Shown here: positions 1 to 10,251 of the stretch, piece by piece
Position numbering within the stretch: position 1 is the stretch's first letter
Layout: every line of letters starts with the position of its first letter
From: Alphaproteobacteria bacterium
Lineage (GTDB): Bacteria; Pseudomonadota; Alphaproteobacteria; Micropepsales; Micropepsaceae
NCBI GenBank assembly: GCA_947475445.1
Contig: CANJLC010000001.1
Location: forward strand, 124,001-188,000
DNA: 64,000 bases
Reading direction: 5' to 3'
Notes under the pieces: model-generated
What the model was told of the DNA's origin: nothing
The model's input: the letters and a program-made list of their open reading frames with translations, nothing else
The model's database searches: none
Made by a program: the position numbers and the translations under genes

Positions 1-1550
1 ACCAACCGCATGCCGCGCATGCCTATGACAGCAAGTTTGCTGAATGGGCGGTGCTGATCGGTTCGATGGCGGGCGTGCTGATGCAGGCGCTGGACACCAC
101 CATCGCCAATGTCGCGCTGCCTTACATGGAAGGCAGCCTTTCGGCTTCGCGCGACCAGATCACCTGGGTGCTGACTTCCTACATTATCGCCGCCGCCATC
201 ATGACTGCGCCGGTCGGCTGGATGGCGGCCCGCTTCGGCAAGAAGAACTTCCTCATCACCAGCCTGGCCGGGTTCACCATCGCCTCCATGGCGTGCGGCG
301 CGGCCCAGTCGCTTGAGCAGATGGTGATGTTTCGCCTGATCCAGGGCTGTTTCGGCGCCGCGCTGGGTCCCCTCAGCCAGGCCGTGATGCTCGACATGTA
401 TCCGCCCTCCAAGCGCGGCTCGGTGATGGCGATCTGGGGCATGGGCGTGATGCTGGGCCCGATCCTGGGCCCGACATTGGGCGGCGTTCTCACCGACAGC
501 TATGGCTGGCGCTGGGTGTTCTATATCAACGTGCCCTTCGGCATCGCCGCGGTGGCCGCGCTGGCGATTTTCTTCAAGGATACCGCCCGCGACCACACCC
601 TCAAATTCGACTGGTCCGGCTTTGCCTTCCTGTCGGTCGGTTTGGCTTGGCTGCAATTGATGCTGGACCGCGGCACCAACAAGGACTGGTTTTCCTCGCC
701 CGAAATCGTGATGGAAGGCGTTATCGCCGCCACGGCCTTCTATCTTTTCTTTGTCCATATGTTCACGGCGAAAAAGCCCTTCATTCCGCTGGCCATCTTC
801 AAGGACCGAAATTTCTCCGGCGGTCTGGTCCTGATGTTCGTGATGGGCCTGGTTCTGCTGGCCAGTTCGGCCCTGATGTCGCCCTACCTGCAAAATCTTT
901 CCGGCCGCTCCGTCACCCAGACGGGATTCCTGATGGTGCCGCGCGGGCTTGGCGTCATGTTCGCCATGCTGTTCGCCGGACGGCTGACCATGAAAGTTGA
1001 TCCCCGCGTCCTGATGACCGTGGGCGCAACATGCCTTCTCTGGTCGCTATGGGACATGACCAGCTGGACGCCCTCCATCGGCGTCACCCAGATATTCACC
1101 GTCACCTTCATCCAGGGCGTGGGCATGGGCCTGGTCTTTGTGCCGATGAACCTGATGGCGTTCGCGACACTGGGTCCGCAATTTCGCACCGATGGTGCCG
1201 GCCTCACCAACCTGATGCGCAATATCGGCAGCGCGGTGGGCGTTTCGCTCACCACCACGGTCCTGACCATGAGCGTGCAGACCATCCATGCCCAGCTGAC
1301 CCATTTCGCCGCGCCCTTTAACCGCGCGCTGGGCGTCAACAGCGAATCCATGTTCATGAATCCGCTCATTCCCTTTGGCATGGGCAGATTGAACGGGTTG
1401 ATGGAATATCGCGCCCTGGTCCAGGCCTACGCCAATTCCTTCCTGTTCATGTTCTATGTTTCCCTGCCGGTCTTTGTCGTGATCTGGATGATGAAACGTC
1501 CGGCCTTCGCCCCCACGGCGCCGGCGCCAAAAATCGAAGTAACGGAGTAA
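1..1550 (+). CDS. DHA2-family MFS drug efflux transporter (EmrB/QacA type), 5' truncated by window edge
   Basis: Inner-membrane drug:H+ antiporter of the 14-helix DHA2 group. Motif A follows helix 2 (GWMAARFGKKN) and a motif C-like GVMLGPILGPTLGG lies in helix 5; long hydrophobic segments continue to a short cytoplasmic tail. The frame stays open to the first base of the window, encoding a hydrophilic lead-in (HAYDSKFAEWAVL) before the first helix, so a GTG at 51 is probably not the start and the gene begins upstream. It ends 4 bases before a dehydrogenase gene on the same strand. A partner EmrA-type membrane-fusion protein would be expected just upstream but cannot be seen. The family is clear; the substrate is unknown. 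Confidence 0.88.
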   Translation, partial: QPHAAHAYDSKFAEWAVLIGSMAGVLMQALDTTIANVALPYMEGSLSASRDQITWVLTSYIIAAAIMTAPVGWMAARFGKKNFLITSLAGFTIASMACGAAQSLEQMVMFRLIQGCFGAALGPLSQAVMLDMYPPSKRGSVMAIWGMGVMLGPILGPTLGGVLTDSYGWRWVFYINVPFGIAAVAALAIFFKDTARDHTLKFDWSGFAFLSVGLAWLQLMLDRGTNKDWFSSPEIVMEGVIAATAFYLFFVHMFTAKKPFIPLAIFKDRNFSGGLVLMFVMGLVLLASSALMSPYLQNLSGRSVTQTGFLMVPRGLGVMFAMLFAGRLTMKVDPRVLMTVGATCLLWSLWDMTSWTPSIGVTQIFTVTFIQGVGMGLVFVPMNLMAFATLGPQFRTDGAGLTNLMRNIGSAVGVSLTTTVLTMSVQTIHAQLTHFAAPFNRALGVNSESMFMNPLIPFGMGRLNGLMEYRALVQAYANSFLFMFYVSLPVFVVIWMMKRPAFAPTAPAPKIEVTE

Positions 1551-1554
1551 CAAC

Positions 1555-2433
1555 ATGAAACTCGCATTCCTGGGTCTTGGCGTTATGGGCTATCCGATGG
1601 CGGGGCATCTGAGGCGCGCCGGCCATGATGTGACGGTCTATAACCGCAATGCCGCGAAAGCCGCCAAATGGGTGGAAGAATATGGCGGCGCTTCGGCGCC
1701 GACGCCGGCCGCCGCCGCCAGGGACCAGGACATTGTTTTCTGCTGCGTGGGCCGCGACAGCGACCTGCGCGCCGTGACGCTTGGCAAGGATGGCGCCTTT
1801 GCCGCCCTGAAGAAAGGCGCGCTGTTCGTGGATCACACCACCGCTTCCGCCACCATCGCGCGCGAGCTGTCTGCTGCAGCCACCGCAGCGGGCTTTGAAT
1901 TTGTCGACGCCCCGGTGTCCGGCGGATCGGCGGGCGCGGTGAACGGCAAGCTCACCATCATGTGCGGCGGCACCGAGGCGGCCTATGCCAGGGCCGAACC
2001 CGTGATGGCCGCCTATGCCAAGCAGCAAAAGCTGCTGGGCCCGTCCGGCGCCGGTCAGGTCACCAAGATGGTCAACCAGATCTGCATCGCCGGCATCGTG
2101 CAGGGCATGGCGGAAGGCTTTTCCTTCGCCCGTGCCTCCGGCCTGGATATCGAATCAGTGGTCGAAGTGATCTCCAAGGGCGCCGCCCAGAGCTGGCAGA
2201 TGGAGAACCGTTACAAGACGATGATGGCAAATGAATATGATTTCGGCTTCGCCGTGGAATGGATGCGCAAGGATTTGGGCATCGTCATGGACGAGGCGCG
2301 CCGCAACGGCGCCAGCGTGCCCATCACGGCACTGATCGATCAATTCTATGCCGAGGTGGAGGGCATGGGCGGCAAGCGCTGGGATACTTCCAGCCTTTTT
2401 GTCCGCCAGGAGGCGGCGCGCAAGAAATCATAA
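1555..2433 (+). CDS. NAD(P)-dependent beta-hydroxyacid dehydrogenase (3-hydroxyisobutyrate dehydrogenase family)
   Basis: A 292-residue cytosolic oxidoreductase. The N-terminal Rossmann fold has GLGVMGYPMAGHL, the substrate loop reads DAPVSGGSAGA near residue 120, and the catalytic lysine lies in TKMVNQI near residue 170, followed by the all-helical C-terminal domain. All hallmark residues of the HIBADH/tartronate semialdehyde reductase/GLYR1 family are present. The substrate cannot be read from sequence. A 3-hydroxyisobutyryl-CoA hydrolase-like gene lies 1.7 kb downstream (4113-5156), compatible with valine catabolism but not in the same transcription unit. It is 4 bp from the efflux pump gene, so the two are probably cotranscribed. 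Confidence 0.85.
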   Translation: MKLAFLGLGVMGYPMAGHLRRAGHDVTVYNRNAAKAAKWVEEYGGASAPTPAAAARDQDIVFCCVGRDSDLRAVTLGKDGAFAALKKGALFVDHTTASATIARELSAAATAAGFEFVDAPVSGGSAGAVNGKLTIMCGGTEAAYARAEPVMAAYAKQQKLLGPSGAGQVTKMVNQICIAGIVQGMAEGFSFARASGLDIESVVEVISKGAAQSWQMENRYKTMMANEYDFGFAVEWMRKDLGIVMDEARRNGASVPITALIDQFYAEVEGMGGKRWDTSSLFVRQEAARKKS

Positions 2434-2479
2434 GCATTCGACACAATTTGACACAAAGAGCAGCATAGAAGAGCATGGC

Positions 2480-4094
<1,615 letters not shown>

Positions 4095-4112
4095 TTATGG
4101 TATTAGCGGGGG

Positions 4113-5156
4113 ATGGAGCAAGAGCCGCATATTCTGTTCGAAAAGCGGGGCGCTGTCGGCCTCGTCACCCTTAACCGGCCCAAGGCGCTGAATGCCTTGA
4201 CGCACGGCATGTGCATTGGCCTGGCCAAAACCCTTCCCGAATGGGCCGCCGACGATGCCATCCGGGCGGTGGCAATCCGTGGCACCGGCGGGCGCGCCTT
4301 CTGCGCCGGCGGCGATATCCGCGCCATGTATGAGTCCAACATTGCCGGCACCTCCGCCGCCGCGAAATTCCTGGCGGACGAATATCGCGTCAACGCCATG
4401 ATCGGCGCTTACCCCAAACCCTATGTCGCTCTGACCCAGGGCATTGTGATGGGCGGCGGGGCAGGGGTATCGGTGCATGGCAGCCACCGCCTGGCCGACG
4501 AAAGCCTCACCTTCGCAATGCCCGAAACCGGCATCGGCTTTCTCACCGATGTCGGCGCCACGCATTTTCTGACCAGGTGCCCCGGCGCGATGGGACTATA
4601 TCTGGGCCTGACCGGCGCGCGGATCGGGCTTGGCGATGCCCTGGGCCTGGGCCTGGTCACGCATGCCGTCAGGGCCGCCGATCACGACGCCTTGCTGGCG
4701 CGCCTGGCGGACGGCGAACCCGCGGGCGCCGCACTCGCAGCTTTTGCGTTCCGGCCGGACGGGCCAAAACTGGCAGTGGAACGCAGCCGCATCGACTCCA
4801 TCTTTTCTGCGGCCTCAATCGAAGGAATTCTGGAACGGTTGGACCGCGACGGCAGCGCCTTTGCCGTCGAAACGGCTGCGCTGTTGCGCACCAAATCGCC
4901 CAGCGCGCTGAAATTTGTCTTGCGCGCCCTGCAGGAAGCCAAAGGCAAAAATCTGCGCGAATGTCTCAAAATGGAATATCGTATTGCCGCGCGCGCCGTG
5001 ATGGCGCACGACTTCCGCGAGGGGGTTCGCGCCACCCTGATCGACAAGGATGGCAAGCCGCGCTGGCAGCCATCGTCCCTCGCGGCCGTCAGCGATGCCG
5101 GGATTGCCGGGTATTTTGAAAGCCTTGGCGCAAACGAGCTCCAGCTTCCCGGATAA
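4113..5156 (+). CDS. Enoyl-CoA hydratase/isomerase family, 3-hydroxyisobutyryl-CoA hydrolase-like (paralogue 1)
   Basis: A 347-residue crotonase-fold protein; the length and C-terminal extension match 3-hydroxyisobutyryl-CoA hydrolases rather than the ~260-residue hydratases. The oxyanion-hole segments are AFCAGGDIRAMYE (about residues 65-77) and GIVMGGGAGVSVHGSHR (about 109-125), followed by PETGIGFLTDVGATHFL, the glutamate/aspartate region used by hydrolases of this group. The predicted reaction is release of CoA from 3-hydroxyisobutyryl-CoA in valine degradation. A second paralogue is at 57432-58487. Divergent from hemB. The family is certain; the exact acyl-CoA is inferred. Confidence 0.85.
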   Translation: MEQEPHILFEKRGAVGLVTLNRPKALNALTHGMCIGLAKTLPEWAADDAIRAVAIRGTGGRAFCAGGDIRAMYESNIAGTSAAAKFLADEYRVNAMIGAYPKPYVALTQGIVMGGGAGVSVHGSHRLADESLTFAMPETGIGFLTDVGATHFLTRCPGAMGLYLGLTGARIGLGDALGLGLVTHAVRAADHDALLARLADGEPAGAALAAFAFRPDGPKLAVERSRIDSIFSAASIEGILERLDRDGSAFAVETAALLRTKSPSALKFVLRALQEAKGKNLRECLKMEYRIAARAVMAHDFREGVRATLIDKDGKPRWQPSSLAAVSDAGIAGYFESLGANELQLPG

Positions 5157-5218
5157 TTTGTTCCAACCGCTTTACCTTTTGTTGTCCATTTTTTTGCGTG
5201 GCGCCGGAAGTCCCGGCT

Positions 5219-5247
5219 TTGCCACGACAATTTGCCCGCATTTTACA
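5219..5247 (+). promoter_or_regulatory. Possible sigma70-type promoter for ldtR
   Basis: TTGCCA (5219-5224) and TTTACA (5242-5247) are separated by 17 bp, about 80 bases upstream of the ldtR start. The spacing is ideal but both hexamers deviate from consensus, so this is a weak call. Confidence 0.3.
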
Positions 5248-5295
5248 CGCCCTTAACGCCTGCGACTTAGTCTGGCATCAACAAAAACAAGGTGG

Positions 5296-5314
5296 CTCCT
5301 GCAAAACGCAGGAG
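5296..5314 (+). promoter_or_regulatory. Hairpin covering the Shine-Dalgarno of ldtR
   Basis: CTCCTGC (5296-5302) pairs perfectly with GCAGGAG (5308-5314) across a 5-base AAAAC loop. The 3' arm contains the GGAG core of the ribosome-binding site (GGAGGTG at 5311-5317) for the ATG at 5327. The folded mRNA would hide the ribosome-binding site, which suggests translational control; this is inference from sequence. Confidence 0.5.
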
Positions 5315-5326
5315 GTGGGTGTAAAA

Positions 5327-5836
5327 ATGACGGCATTGGCCAAACCGCGGGCTGCGGAGGCGCTAGAAGGCGCATCGTCTGTCCGCAGGCACTATCTCGA
5401 AACCCTCAACCTGGTTGAGCGGCTGCATCGTCAGTTGCTGGACGTGATCAAGGATGAACTTGATCGCCGCGACGAACGCGAGATCAACTCCGTCCAGGCC
5501 CTGTTGCTGTTCAATGTCGGCGACCAGGAATTGACGGCCGGCGAGCTGCGCACGCGCGGCCACTATCTGGGCTCGAATGTCTCCTACAATCTCAAGAAAC
5601 TGGTCGAGAGCGGTTACATCCACCATGAACGTTCGGAAGCCGACCGCCGCTCGGTGCTGGTGCGCCTGACAGTCAAGGGCGAAGCGGTGCGCGACATGCT
5701 GCGCGAACTGTTCGACCGCCATTTGTCCTCGCTCGAAGCGGTGGGCAATGTCGGGTCGTCGGACATGGAAACCTTGAACGTCGTGCTCAAGCGCATGGAA
5801 CGTTTCTGGATAGACCAGGTCCGTTTCAGGCTCTAA
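5327..5836 (+). CDS. ldtR: MarR-family winged-helix regulator, LdtR-like
   Basis: A 169-residue dimeric DNA-binding protein. The winged-helix core (about residues 45-120) contains INSVQALLLFNVG, ELRTRGHYLGSNVSYNLKKLVE and the wing HHERSEADRRSVLVRLT. This resembles the alphaproteobacterial LdtR group, described in Liberibacter and Sinorhizobium as controlling an L,D-transpeptidase gene and stress tolerance. I chose ATG 5327 because GGAGGTG lies 11 bases upstream, although the frame is open from 5198. No transpeptidase gene is adjacent. The Shine-Dalgarno is in a hairpin. MarR membership is firm; LdtR orthology rests on recalled similarity. Confidence 0.75.
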   Translation: MTALAKPRAAEALEGASSVRRHYLETLNLVERLHRQLLDVIKDELDRRDEREINSVQALLLFNVGDQELTAGELRTRGHYLGSNVSYNLKKLVESGYIHHERSEADRRSVLVRLTVKGEAVRDMLRELFDRHLSSLEAVGNVGSSDMETLNVVLKRMERFWIDQVRFRL

Positions 5837-5877
5837 CGCCGCGACTCCTACAAGCCCGACTCAGCTAGTCTGCTTGC

Positions 5878-6519
5878 ATGTCCAAACGCCTGGCTACATT
5901 CCTCGGCCATCATGTTCATTTCACCATTGCTGCCGCTTGCGGGCTTCTGGGTTATGGCGCAGCGCGGCTGGCGGGCTTTTCCGCGCCGGTGCTGGCGGGC
6001 GGCGATGTTTTTTATGCCGTCTTCCTTGTCCTGGCGATCGTGATGGCCGGCCAGAAAGCTGCGGATCTCAAAAAGCGCGCCAAGACGCAGGACGAGGGCA
6101 TTGTGATCGTGGTGTTGATCACCCTGGCGACAATGGCATTTTGCTGCGTCGCGGTGTTCGAGGTCCTGGCCAGGAAGGACATGGAAATCCCGGTCCTTGC
6201 ACTGGCGGGCAGCGGCGCGCTGCTGGGCTGGTTTGTGCTGCATGTGGTGATGGCTTTCCATTATGCCGACCTGTTTTATTTTGAGGATTCCGGCCGTGAC
6301 ACGAATCGCGATCTGGAGTTCCCGCATTGCACGACGCCGGGGCCTTGGGATTTTCTCTATTTCTCTTTTGTCATTGGCATGACGGCCCAGGTTTCGGACG
6401 TCCAGGTCCGCACCAGCGTGATGCGCCGCGCCGTCCTGTTTCACGGGTTGGCGTCCTTCTTCTTCAACACGGTTTTCATCGCCATGGCGGTTAACGCCGC
6501 GGTTTCACTGGCCGCCTAA
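5878..6519 (+). CDS. DUF1345 family integral membrane protein
   Basis: A 213-residue inner-membrane protein with about five hydrophobic helices. The family-typical segment FHYADLFYFED is followed by LEFPHCTTPGPWDFLYFSFVIGMTAQVSDVQ (about residues 145-175, quoted here only to fix the region), a conserved signature of DUF1345. Function is unknown. It starts 41 bp after ldtR on the same strand and could be read from the same transcript; a perfect inverted repeat begins one base after its stop codon. Confidence 0.8.
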   Translation: MSKRLATFLGHHVHFTIAAACGLLGYGAARLAGFSAPVLAGGDVFYAVFLVLAIVMAGQKAADLKKRAKTQDEGIVIVVLITLATMAFCCVAVFEVLARKDMEIPVLALAGSGALLGWFVLHVVMAFHYADLFYFEDSGRDTNRDLEFPHCTTPGPWDFLYFSFVIGMTAQVSDVQVRTSVMRRAVLFHGLASFFFNTVFIAMAVNAAVSLAA

Positions 6520-6520
6520 G

Positions 6521-6537
6521 TTGCGAATTGCTCGCAA
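6521..6537. repeat. Perfect inverted repeat between the DUF1345 gene and hemA
   Basis: TTGCGA (6521-6526), 5-bp spacer ATTGC, TCGCAA (6532-6537). No T-run follows, so it does not look like an intrinsic terminator. It resembles a dimer-binding operator and lies 175 bp upstream of hemA. Confidence 0.5.
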
Positions 6538-6711
6538 CAAGGGGCTTTCGCGGCCCGGCCTTTGACACAGGAAATCCAGCAAAAACGGGCTTCGGCGCGG
6601 CGTTAAAGTCCGGTCATGCCGATCGTGTGACAAATTGCGTGAAATCAAGCACTTCCTGTGCGATATGCTTCATAAAAAGGGCGGGCGAAAACCGGTTCAA
6701 GGGCGCGAGGA

Positions 6712-7941
6712 ATGTCGTTTTCTTACAAATCCCGTTTCGAGGAAGCTGTTCAGGCCATTCGTCAGGAAGGCCGCTATCGCGTCTTCGCGGATCTCAAGCG
6801 CATCAATGGCCGCTTCCCGCAGGCGATCTGGACCGGTCCCGCAGGTGAACGCGAAGTCACGGTCTGGTGCTCCAACGATTATCTGGGCCAGGGCCAAAAT
6901 GCCGTCGTGCTGGATGCCATGCACCAGGCCCTCGACAAGGCCGGCGCCGGCTCGGGCGGCACGCGCAACATCTCCGGCACCACCCATTACCATGTCGAGC
7001 TGGAAGCCGAACTGGCCGACCTGCATGGCAAGGAATCGGCGCTGCTTTTTACCTCCGGCTATGTCTCCAACGAGGCGACGCTGGAAACCGTGCAGAAAAT
7101 CCTGCCCGGCCTGATCATTTTCTCCGATGCCATGAACCATGCCTCGATGATCGCCGGCATCCGCCACGGCGGCGGCCCGCGTCACATCTTCCGCCATAAC
7201 GACCTGGCGCATCTGGAAGAGCTGCTCAGGGCCGCCGATCCGGCTGCCCCCAAGCTGATCGCTTTCGAAAGCGTCTATTCCATGGACGGCGATATCGCCG
7301 ACCTCAAGGGCTTGGTTGCCCTGGCCAGGCGCTACAATTGCATGACCTACCTGGACGAAGTCCATGCGGTTGGCATGTATGGCAAGCGTGGCGGCGGCGT
7401 GGCCGAACGCGACGGTGTAATGGACCAGATCGACATCATCGAAGGCACGCTGGGCAAGGCCTTCGGCGTGATGGGCGGTTATATCGCCGCCGATGCAGTC
7501 CTGATTGACGCCATCCGCTCCTACGCCCATGGATTTATCTTCACCACATCGCTGCCGCCGGTGCTGGCGGCGGGCGCCTTGGCCAGCGTGCGCTGGCTCA
7601 AGGCACATGACGAAGTGCGCCAGCAGCACCAGGAACGCGCCGCCACATTGAAGCGCCGCTTTGCCGAAGTGGGCCTGCCGGTGATGCCGTCCGTCAGCCA
7701 CATCGTGCCGGTGCTGGTGGGCGATCCGGTCCACTGCAAGGTGATCTCGGACATGCTGCTGGGCGAGCATGGCGTCTATGTGCAGCCGATCAACTATCCC
7801 ACCGTGCCGCGCGGCACGGAGCGGCTGCGTTTCACGCCCACGCCGTTCCATGACGACCAGATGTTCGACCGCCTGGTTGGCGCGATGGACAGGCTCTGGG
7901 CGCATTGCAACGTCAAGCGCATGGGCGGCGTTGCGGCTTGA
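6712..7941 (+). CDS. hemA: 5-aminolevulinate synthase
   Basis: Condenses glycine and succinyl-CoA to 5-aminolevulinate with PLP, the first step of the C4 tetrapyrrole pathway typical of alphaproteobacteria. The 409-residue sequence contains [16 protein letters not shown] (about residues 83-98), [12 protein letters not shown] near residue 215 and the PLP lysine in [15 protein letters not shown] near residue 248. The length is normal. A 190-bp non-coding leader precedes it, and its stop codon overlaps a TTG start of a small DUF6898 gene. Supplies substrate to the hemB product encoded at 3096-4085. Confidence 0.97.
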   Translation: MSFSYKSRFEEAVQAIRQEGRYRVFADLKRINGRFPQAIWTGPAGEREVTVWCSNDYLGQGQNAVVLDAMHQALDKAGAGSGGTRNISGTTHYHVELEAELADLHGKESALLFTSGYVSNEATLETVQKILPGLIIFSDAMNHASMIAGIRHGGGPRHIFRHNDLAHLEELLRAADPAAPKLIAFESVYSMDGDIADLKGLVALARRYNCMTYLDEVHAVGMYGKRGGGVAERDGVMDQIDIIEGTLGKAFGVMGGYIAADAVLIDAIRSYAHGFIFTTSLPPVLAAGALASVRWLKAHDEVRQQHQERAATLKRRFAEVGLPVMPSVSHIVPVLVGDPVHCKVISDMLLGEHGVYVQPINYPTVPRGTERLRFTPTPFHDDQMFDRLVGAMDRLWAHCNVKRMGGVAA

Positions 7942-8132
7942 CCGCTCGCCAAACCGGCAAGTCTGAAATTCTGATTGAATTCATTGTGCAGGGAAACGTG
8001 ATCAAGGTGACTGCGATTGATGCCGCCAGCGGCGTCGAGGCCAGCATTGTCGGTCCCGCCAATGCTGCGCGCGAGGCGCTGTCCCACGCGGCGGTGAAAA
8101 AACTCAAATATGTGATGCAGAAGAAAGGCTAG
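7938..8132 (+). CDS. Small DUF6898 family protein, TTG start overlapping hemA stop
   Basis: A 64-residue protein ([21 protein letters not shown] then [12 protein letters not shown] and [12 protein letters not shown]). The pattern matches the small alphaproteobacterial DUF6898 family as I recall it. The frame has no ATG; a TTG at 7938 overlaps the hemA stop in a TTGA arrangement, typical of translational coupling, and the translation after this codon is where family similarity starts. Function is unknown; co-expression with hemA is inferred. Its stop overlaps the end of a convergent broken gene. Confidence 0.65.
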   Translation: MTARQTGKSEILIEFIVQGNVIKVTAIDAASGVEASIVGPANAAREALSHAAVKKLKYVMQKKG

Positions 8133-8297
8133 GCGCTTTTCTTTTTGCGCTTGAGGGGCTTTTTCTTCTTCTTGGCCTGGTTGAAGGCAATCGCGGCCCG
8201 GACAAGGTTTTTCAGGCCCGTCGCGTTGACCTTGCCGCCTTCGAAATAATCAATCGATGCCGGCGATCAGGCGGTCCATCTTCTGCGATGCCGTCAC
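8129..8297 (-). pseudogene. Frameshifted small Lys-rich protein downstream of mucR
   Basis: From GTG 8297 the frame reads VTASQKMDRLIAGID and then stops (TGA). The next frame continues as YFEGGKVNATGLKNLVRA, then AIAFNQA and a Lys-rich tail ending KKKSA. The break coincides with a GATTGATT tandem on the minus strand (plus strand about 8249-8256); removing four bases fuses both halves into one ~55-residue protein. Both mucR and this protein end in a lysine tail, and the GTG lies 4 bp after the mucR stop, so they look like one operon. I do not recognise the family. Alternatives are a sequencing error or two unrelated fragments. Confidence 0.55.
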
Positions 8298-8301
8298 GGG
8301 C

Positions 8302-8712
8302 TTACGCCTTTTTCTTCTTCACCGGCTTGCCCAGGCCGATCTGCTTGGCGAAGTCGCTGCGCCTGGCGGCGTAATTGGGCGCGGTCATGGGATAATCTGC
8401 GGGCAAATTCCATTTGGCGCGATAGGCGTCCGGCGTCAGGCCATGGCGGGCGCGCAAATAGCGCTTGAGCATTTTCAGTTTCTTGCCGTCTTCCAGGCAA
8501 ATGATGAAGTCGGGCGTGACGGATTTCTTCACGGGCACGGCCGGCGCCTTGCCCGGTCCCTGGCTTTCGCCGCCGGTGAAACCGCCCAGTGTGGCGTGCA
8601 CACTCTTGATCAGCCCGGGCAGGTCGCTGGCCGCCACCTCATTCTTGCTGACATAGGCGGAGACGATTTCCGTCACCTGCCTGAGGATATCTTCGTCTGA
8701 TTTCTTATCCAT
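8302..8712 (-). CDS. Ros/MucR family transcriptional regulator
   Basis: A 136-residue DNA-binding protein. The N-terminal helical oligomerisation region (IVSAYVSKNEV, LIKSVHATLGGF) is followed by the Ros/MucR core TPDFIICLEDGKKLKMLKRY and LTPDAYRAKWNLPADYPM, then APNYAARRSDFAKQIGLG and a Lys-rich tail. MucR proteins silence AT-rich, often horizontally acquired, promoters and control exopolysaccharide and cell-cycle genes. The zinc-finger ligands look incomplete: Asp after CLE and Tyr in RYL where Ros has ligands. ATG 8712 is taken as the start; no clear Shine-Dalgarno is visible. The upstream 230 bp are relatively AT-rich, compatible with self-binding (inference). Confidence 0.88.
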   Translation of the reverse strand: MDKKSDEDILRQVTEIVSAYVSKNEVAASDLPGLIKSVHATLGGFTGGESQGPGKAPAVPVKKSVTPDFIICLEDGKKLKMLKRYLRARHGLTPDAYRAKWNLPADYPMTAPNYAARRSDFAKQIGLGKPVKKKKA

Positions 8713-8941
8713 CACAGTTTTTTCTGATTCTATGCTTGGCTATTTTGCCGATTTCTTCGAATATTTCCAGTATTGGTGGAATTTTGCTTGAAAAGGCAGG
8801 AAAACGCGGCCTTTTCCGGGGAAAATGCCCATTGCGCGGCCACCGGCATCAGCGTGCTAGATTTGGTGCCGGGGAAGGGGTAAATCGCCATTCCTGCCGT
8901 GCACATCAAGATGCCACGGCCAAGCGCAAATGAGGTGGGTA

Positions 8942-10243
8942 ATGTCGGCGGCGGCGAGCACTCCTGGTCGGGAGAATTCCGGATTTTTCACAAAAAGCCT
9001 GGCCGAGGCTGACCCGGAAATTGCCGCCACCATTGCCGATGAGCTTGGCCGCCAGAAGGACAAGATCGAACTGATCGCCTCCGAGAACATCGTCTCCAGG
9101 GCCGTGCTGGAAGCGCAGGGCTCCGTGCTGACGAACAAGTATGCCGAAGGCTATCCCGGCAAGCGCTATTATGGCGGCTGCGAATATGTCGATGTCACCG
9201 AACAGCTGGCCATCGACCGGGCGCGCCAGTTGTTTGATTGCGCCTATGCCAATGTGCAGCCCCATTCCGGCGCCAACGCCAACCAGGAAGTCTTCTACGC
9301 GTTGCTGCAGCCGGGCGATGTCTTCATGGGCCTGGACCTGGCGGCGGGCGGACACCTGACCCATGGCCATCCTGCCAACTATTCCGGCAAATGGTTCAAG
9401 CCTGTTCCTTACACGGTGCGCAAGGATGACCAGCGCATCGACATGGACCAGGTGGCTGCCCTGGCGCGCGAACACAAGCCCAGGCTGATCCTGGCCGGCG
9501 GCAGCGCCTATGCCCGCCAGATCGACTTTGCCGCCTTCCGCAAGATCGCTGATGAAGTCGGCGCCTATTTCATGGTGGACATGGCCCACTTCGCCGGCCT
9601 GGTGGCGGGCGGCGCGCATCCCAGCCCGTTGCCCCATGCCCATGTCGTCACCACGACCACGCACAAGACGCTGCGCGGCCCGCGCGGCGGCATGATCCTG
9701 TCCAATGATCTGGAGCTGGGAAAGAAATTCAACTCCGCTGTTTTCCCCGGCCTGCAGGGTGGCCCGCTGATGCATGTCATTGCCGCCAAGGCGGTGGCCT
9801 TTGGCGAGGCGCTCAAGCCCGAATTCAAGACCTACGCGGCGAATGTGATCGCAAACGCCAAGGCGCTCGCCGAAGTGCTGAAGGGGTCCGGCCTCGACAT
9901 CGTCACCGGCGGCACCGACACCCACCTGATGCTGGTGGATTTGCGCCCCAAGGGCGCCAAGGGCCGGCCCACCGAACATGCGCTGGACCGTGCCGGCATC
10001 ACCTGCAACAAGAATGCGGTGCCGTTCGACACGGAAAAGGCGATCATCACCTCGGGCATCCGGCTGGGCTCGCCGGCGGGTACCACAAGGGGCTTCGGGT
10101 TAAGTGAATTCCGCGAAATCGGAAAGCTGATCGTCGAAGTGGTGGACGCCGTCGCCAGGAACGAAGAAGGTGATGCCCAGGTGGAACAGAGCGTTGCGCG
10201 GCGCGTCAGCGAACTGTGCGCCCGCTTCCCGATTTATTCGTGA
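8942..10243 (+). CDS. glyA: Serine hydroxymethyltransferase
   Basis: PLP enzyme interconverting serine and glycine with tetrahydrofolate, the main source of one-carbon units. The sequence has the SHMT landmarks [40 protein letters not shown] and the PLP lysine in [16 protein letters not shown] (about residue 240). The usual alphaproteobacterial length is ~430; this start gives 433. ATG 8942 is favoured over ATG 8930 because GAGG ends 6 bases before it. First gene of the glyA-nrdR-ribH-nusB-thiL run, with 8 bp to nrdR. Confidence 0.97.
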   Translation: MSAAASTPGRENSGFFTKSLAEADPEIAATIADELGRQKDKIELIASENIVSRAVLEAQGSVLTNKYAEGYPGKRYYGGCEYVDVTEQLAIDRARQLFDCAYANVQPHSGANANQEVFYALLQPGDVFMGLDLAAGGHLTHGHPANYSGKWFKPVPYTVRKDDQRIDMDQVAALAREHKPRLILAGGSAYARQIDFAAFRKIADEVGAYFMVDMAHFAGLVAGGAHPSPLPHAHVVTTTTHKTLRGPRGGMILSNDLELGKKFNSAVFPGLQGGPLMHVIAAKAVAFGEALKPEFKTYAANVIANAKALAEVLKGSGLDIVTGGTDTHLMLVDLRPKGAKGRPTEHALDRAGITCNKNAVPFDTEKAIITSGIRLGSPAGTTRGFGLSEFREIGKLIVEVVDAVARNEEGDAQVEQSVARRVSELCARFPIYS

Positions 10244-10251
10244 GGATCTAG

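Noticed and set aside
6562-6567. TTGACA upstream of hemA as a -35 box
   Set aside because: No acceptable -10 hexamer lies 16-18 bp downstream (the region is CAAAAACGGGC), so no promoter is called.
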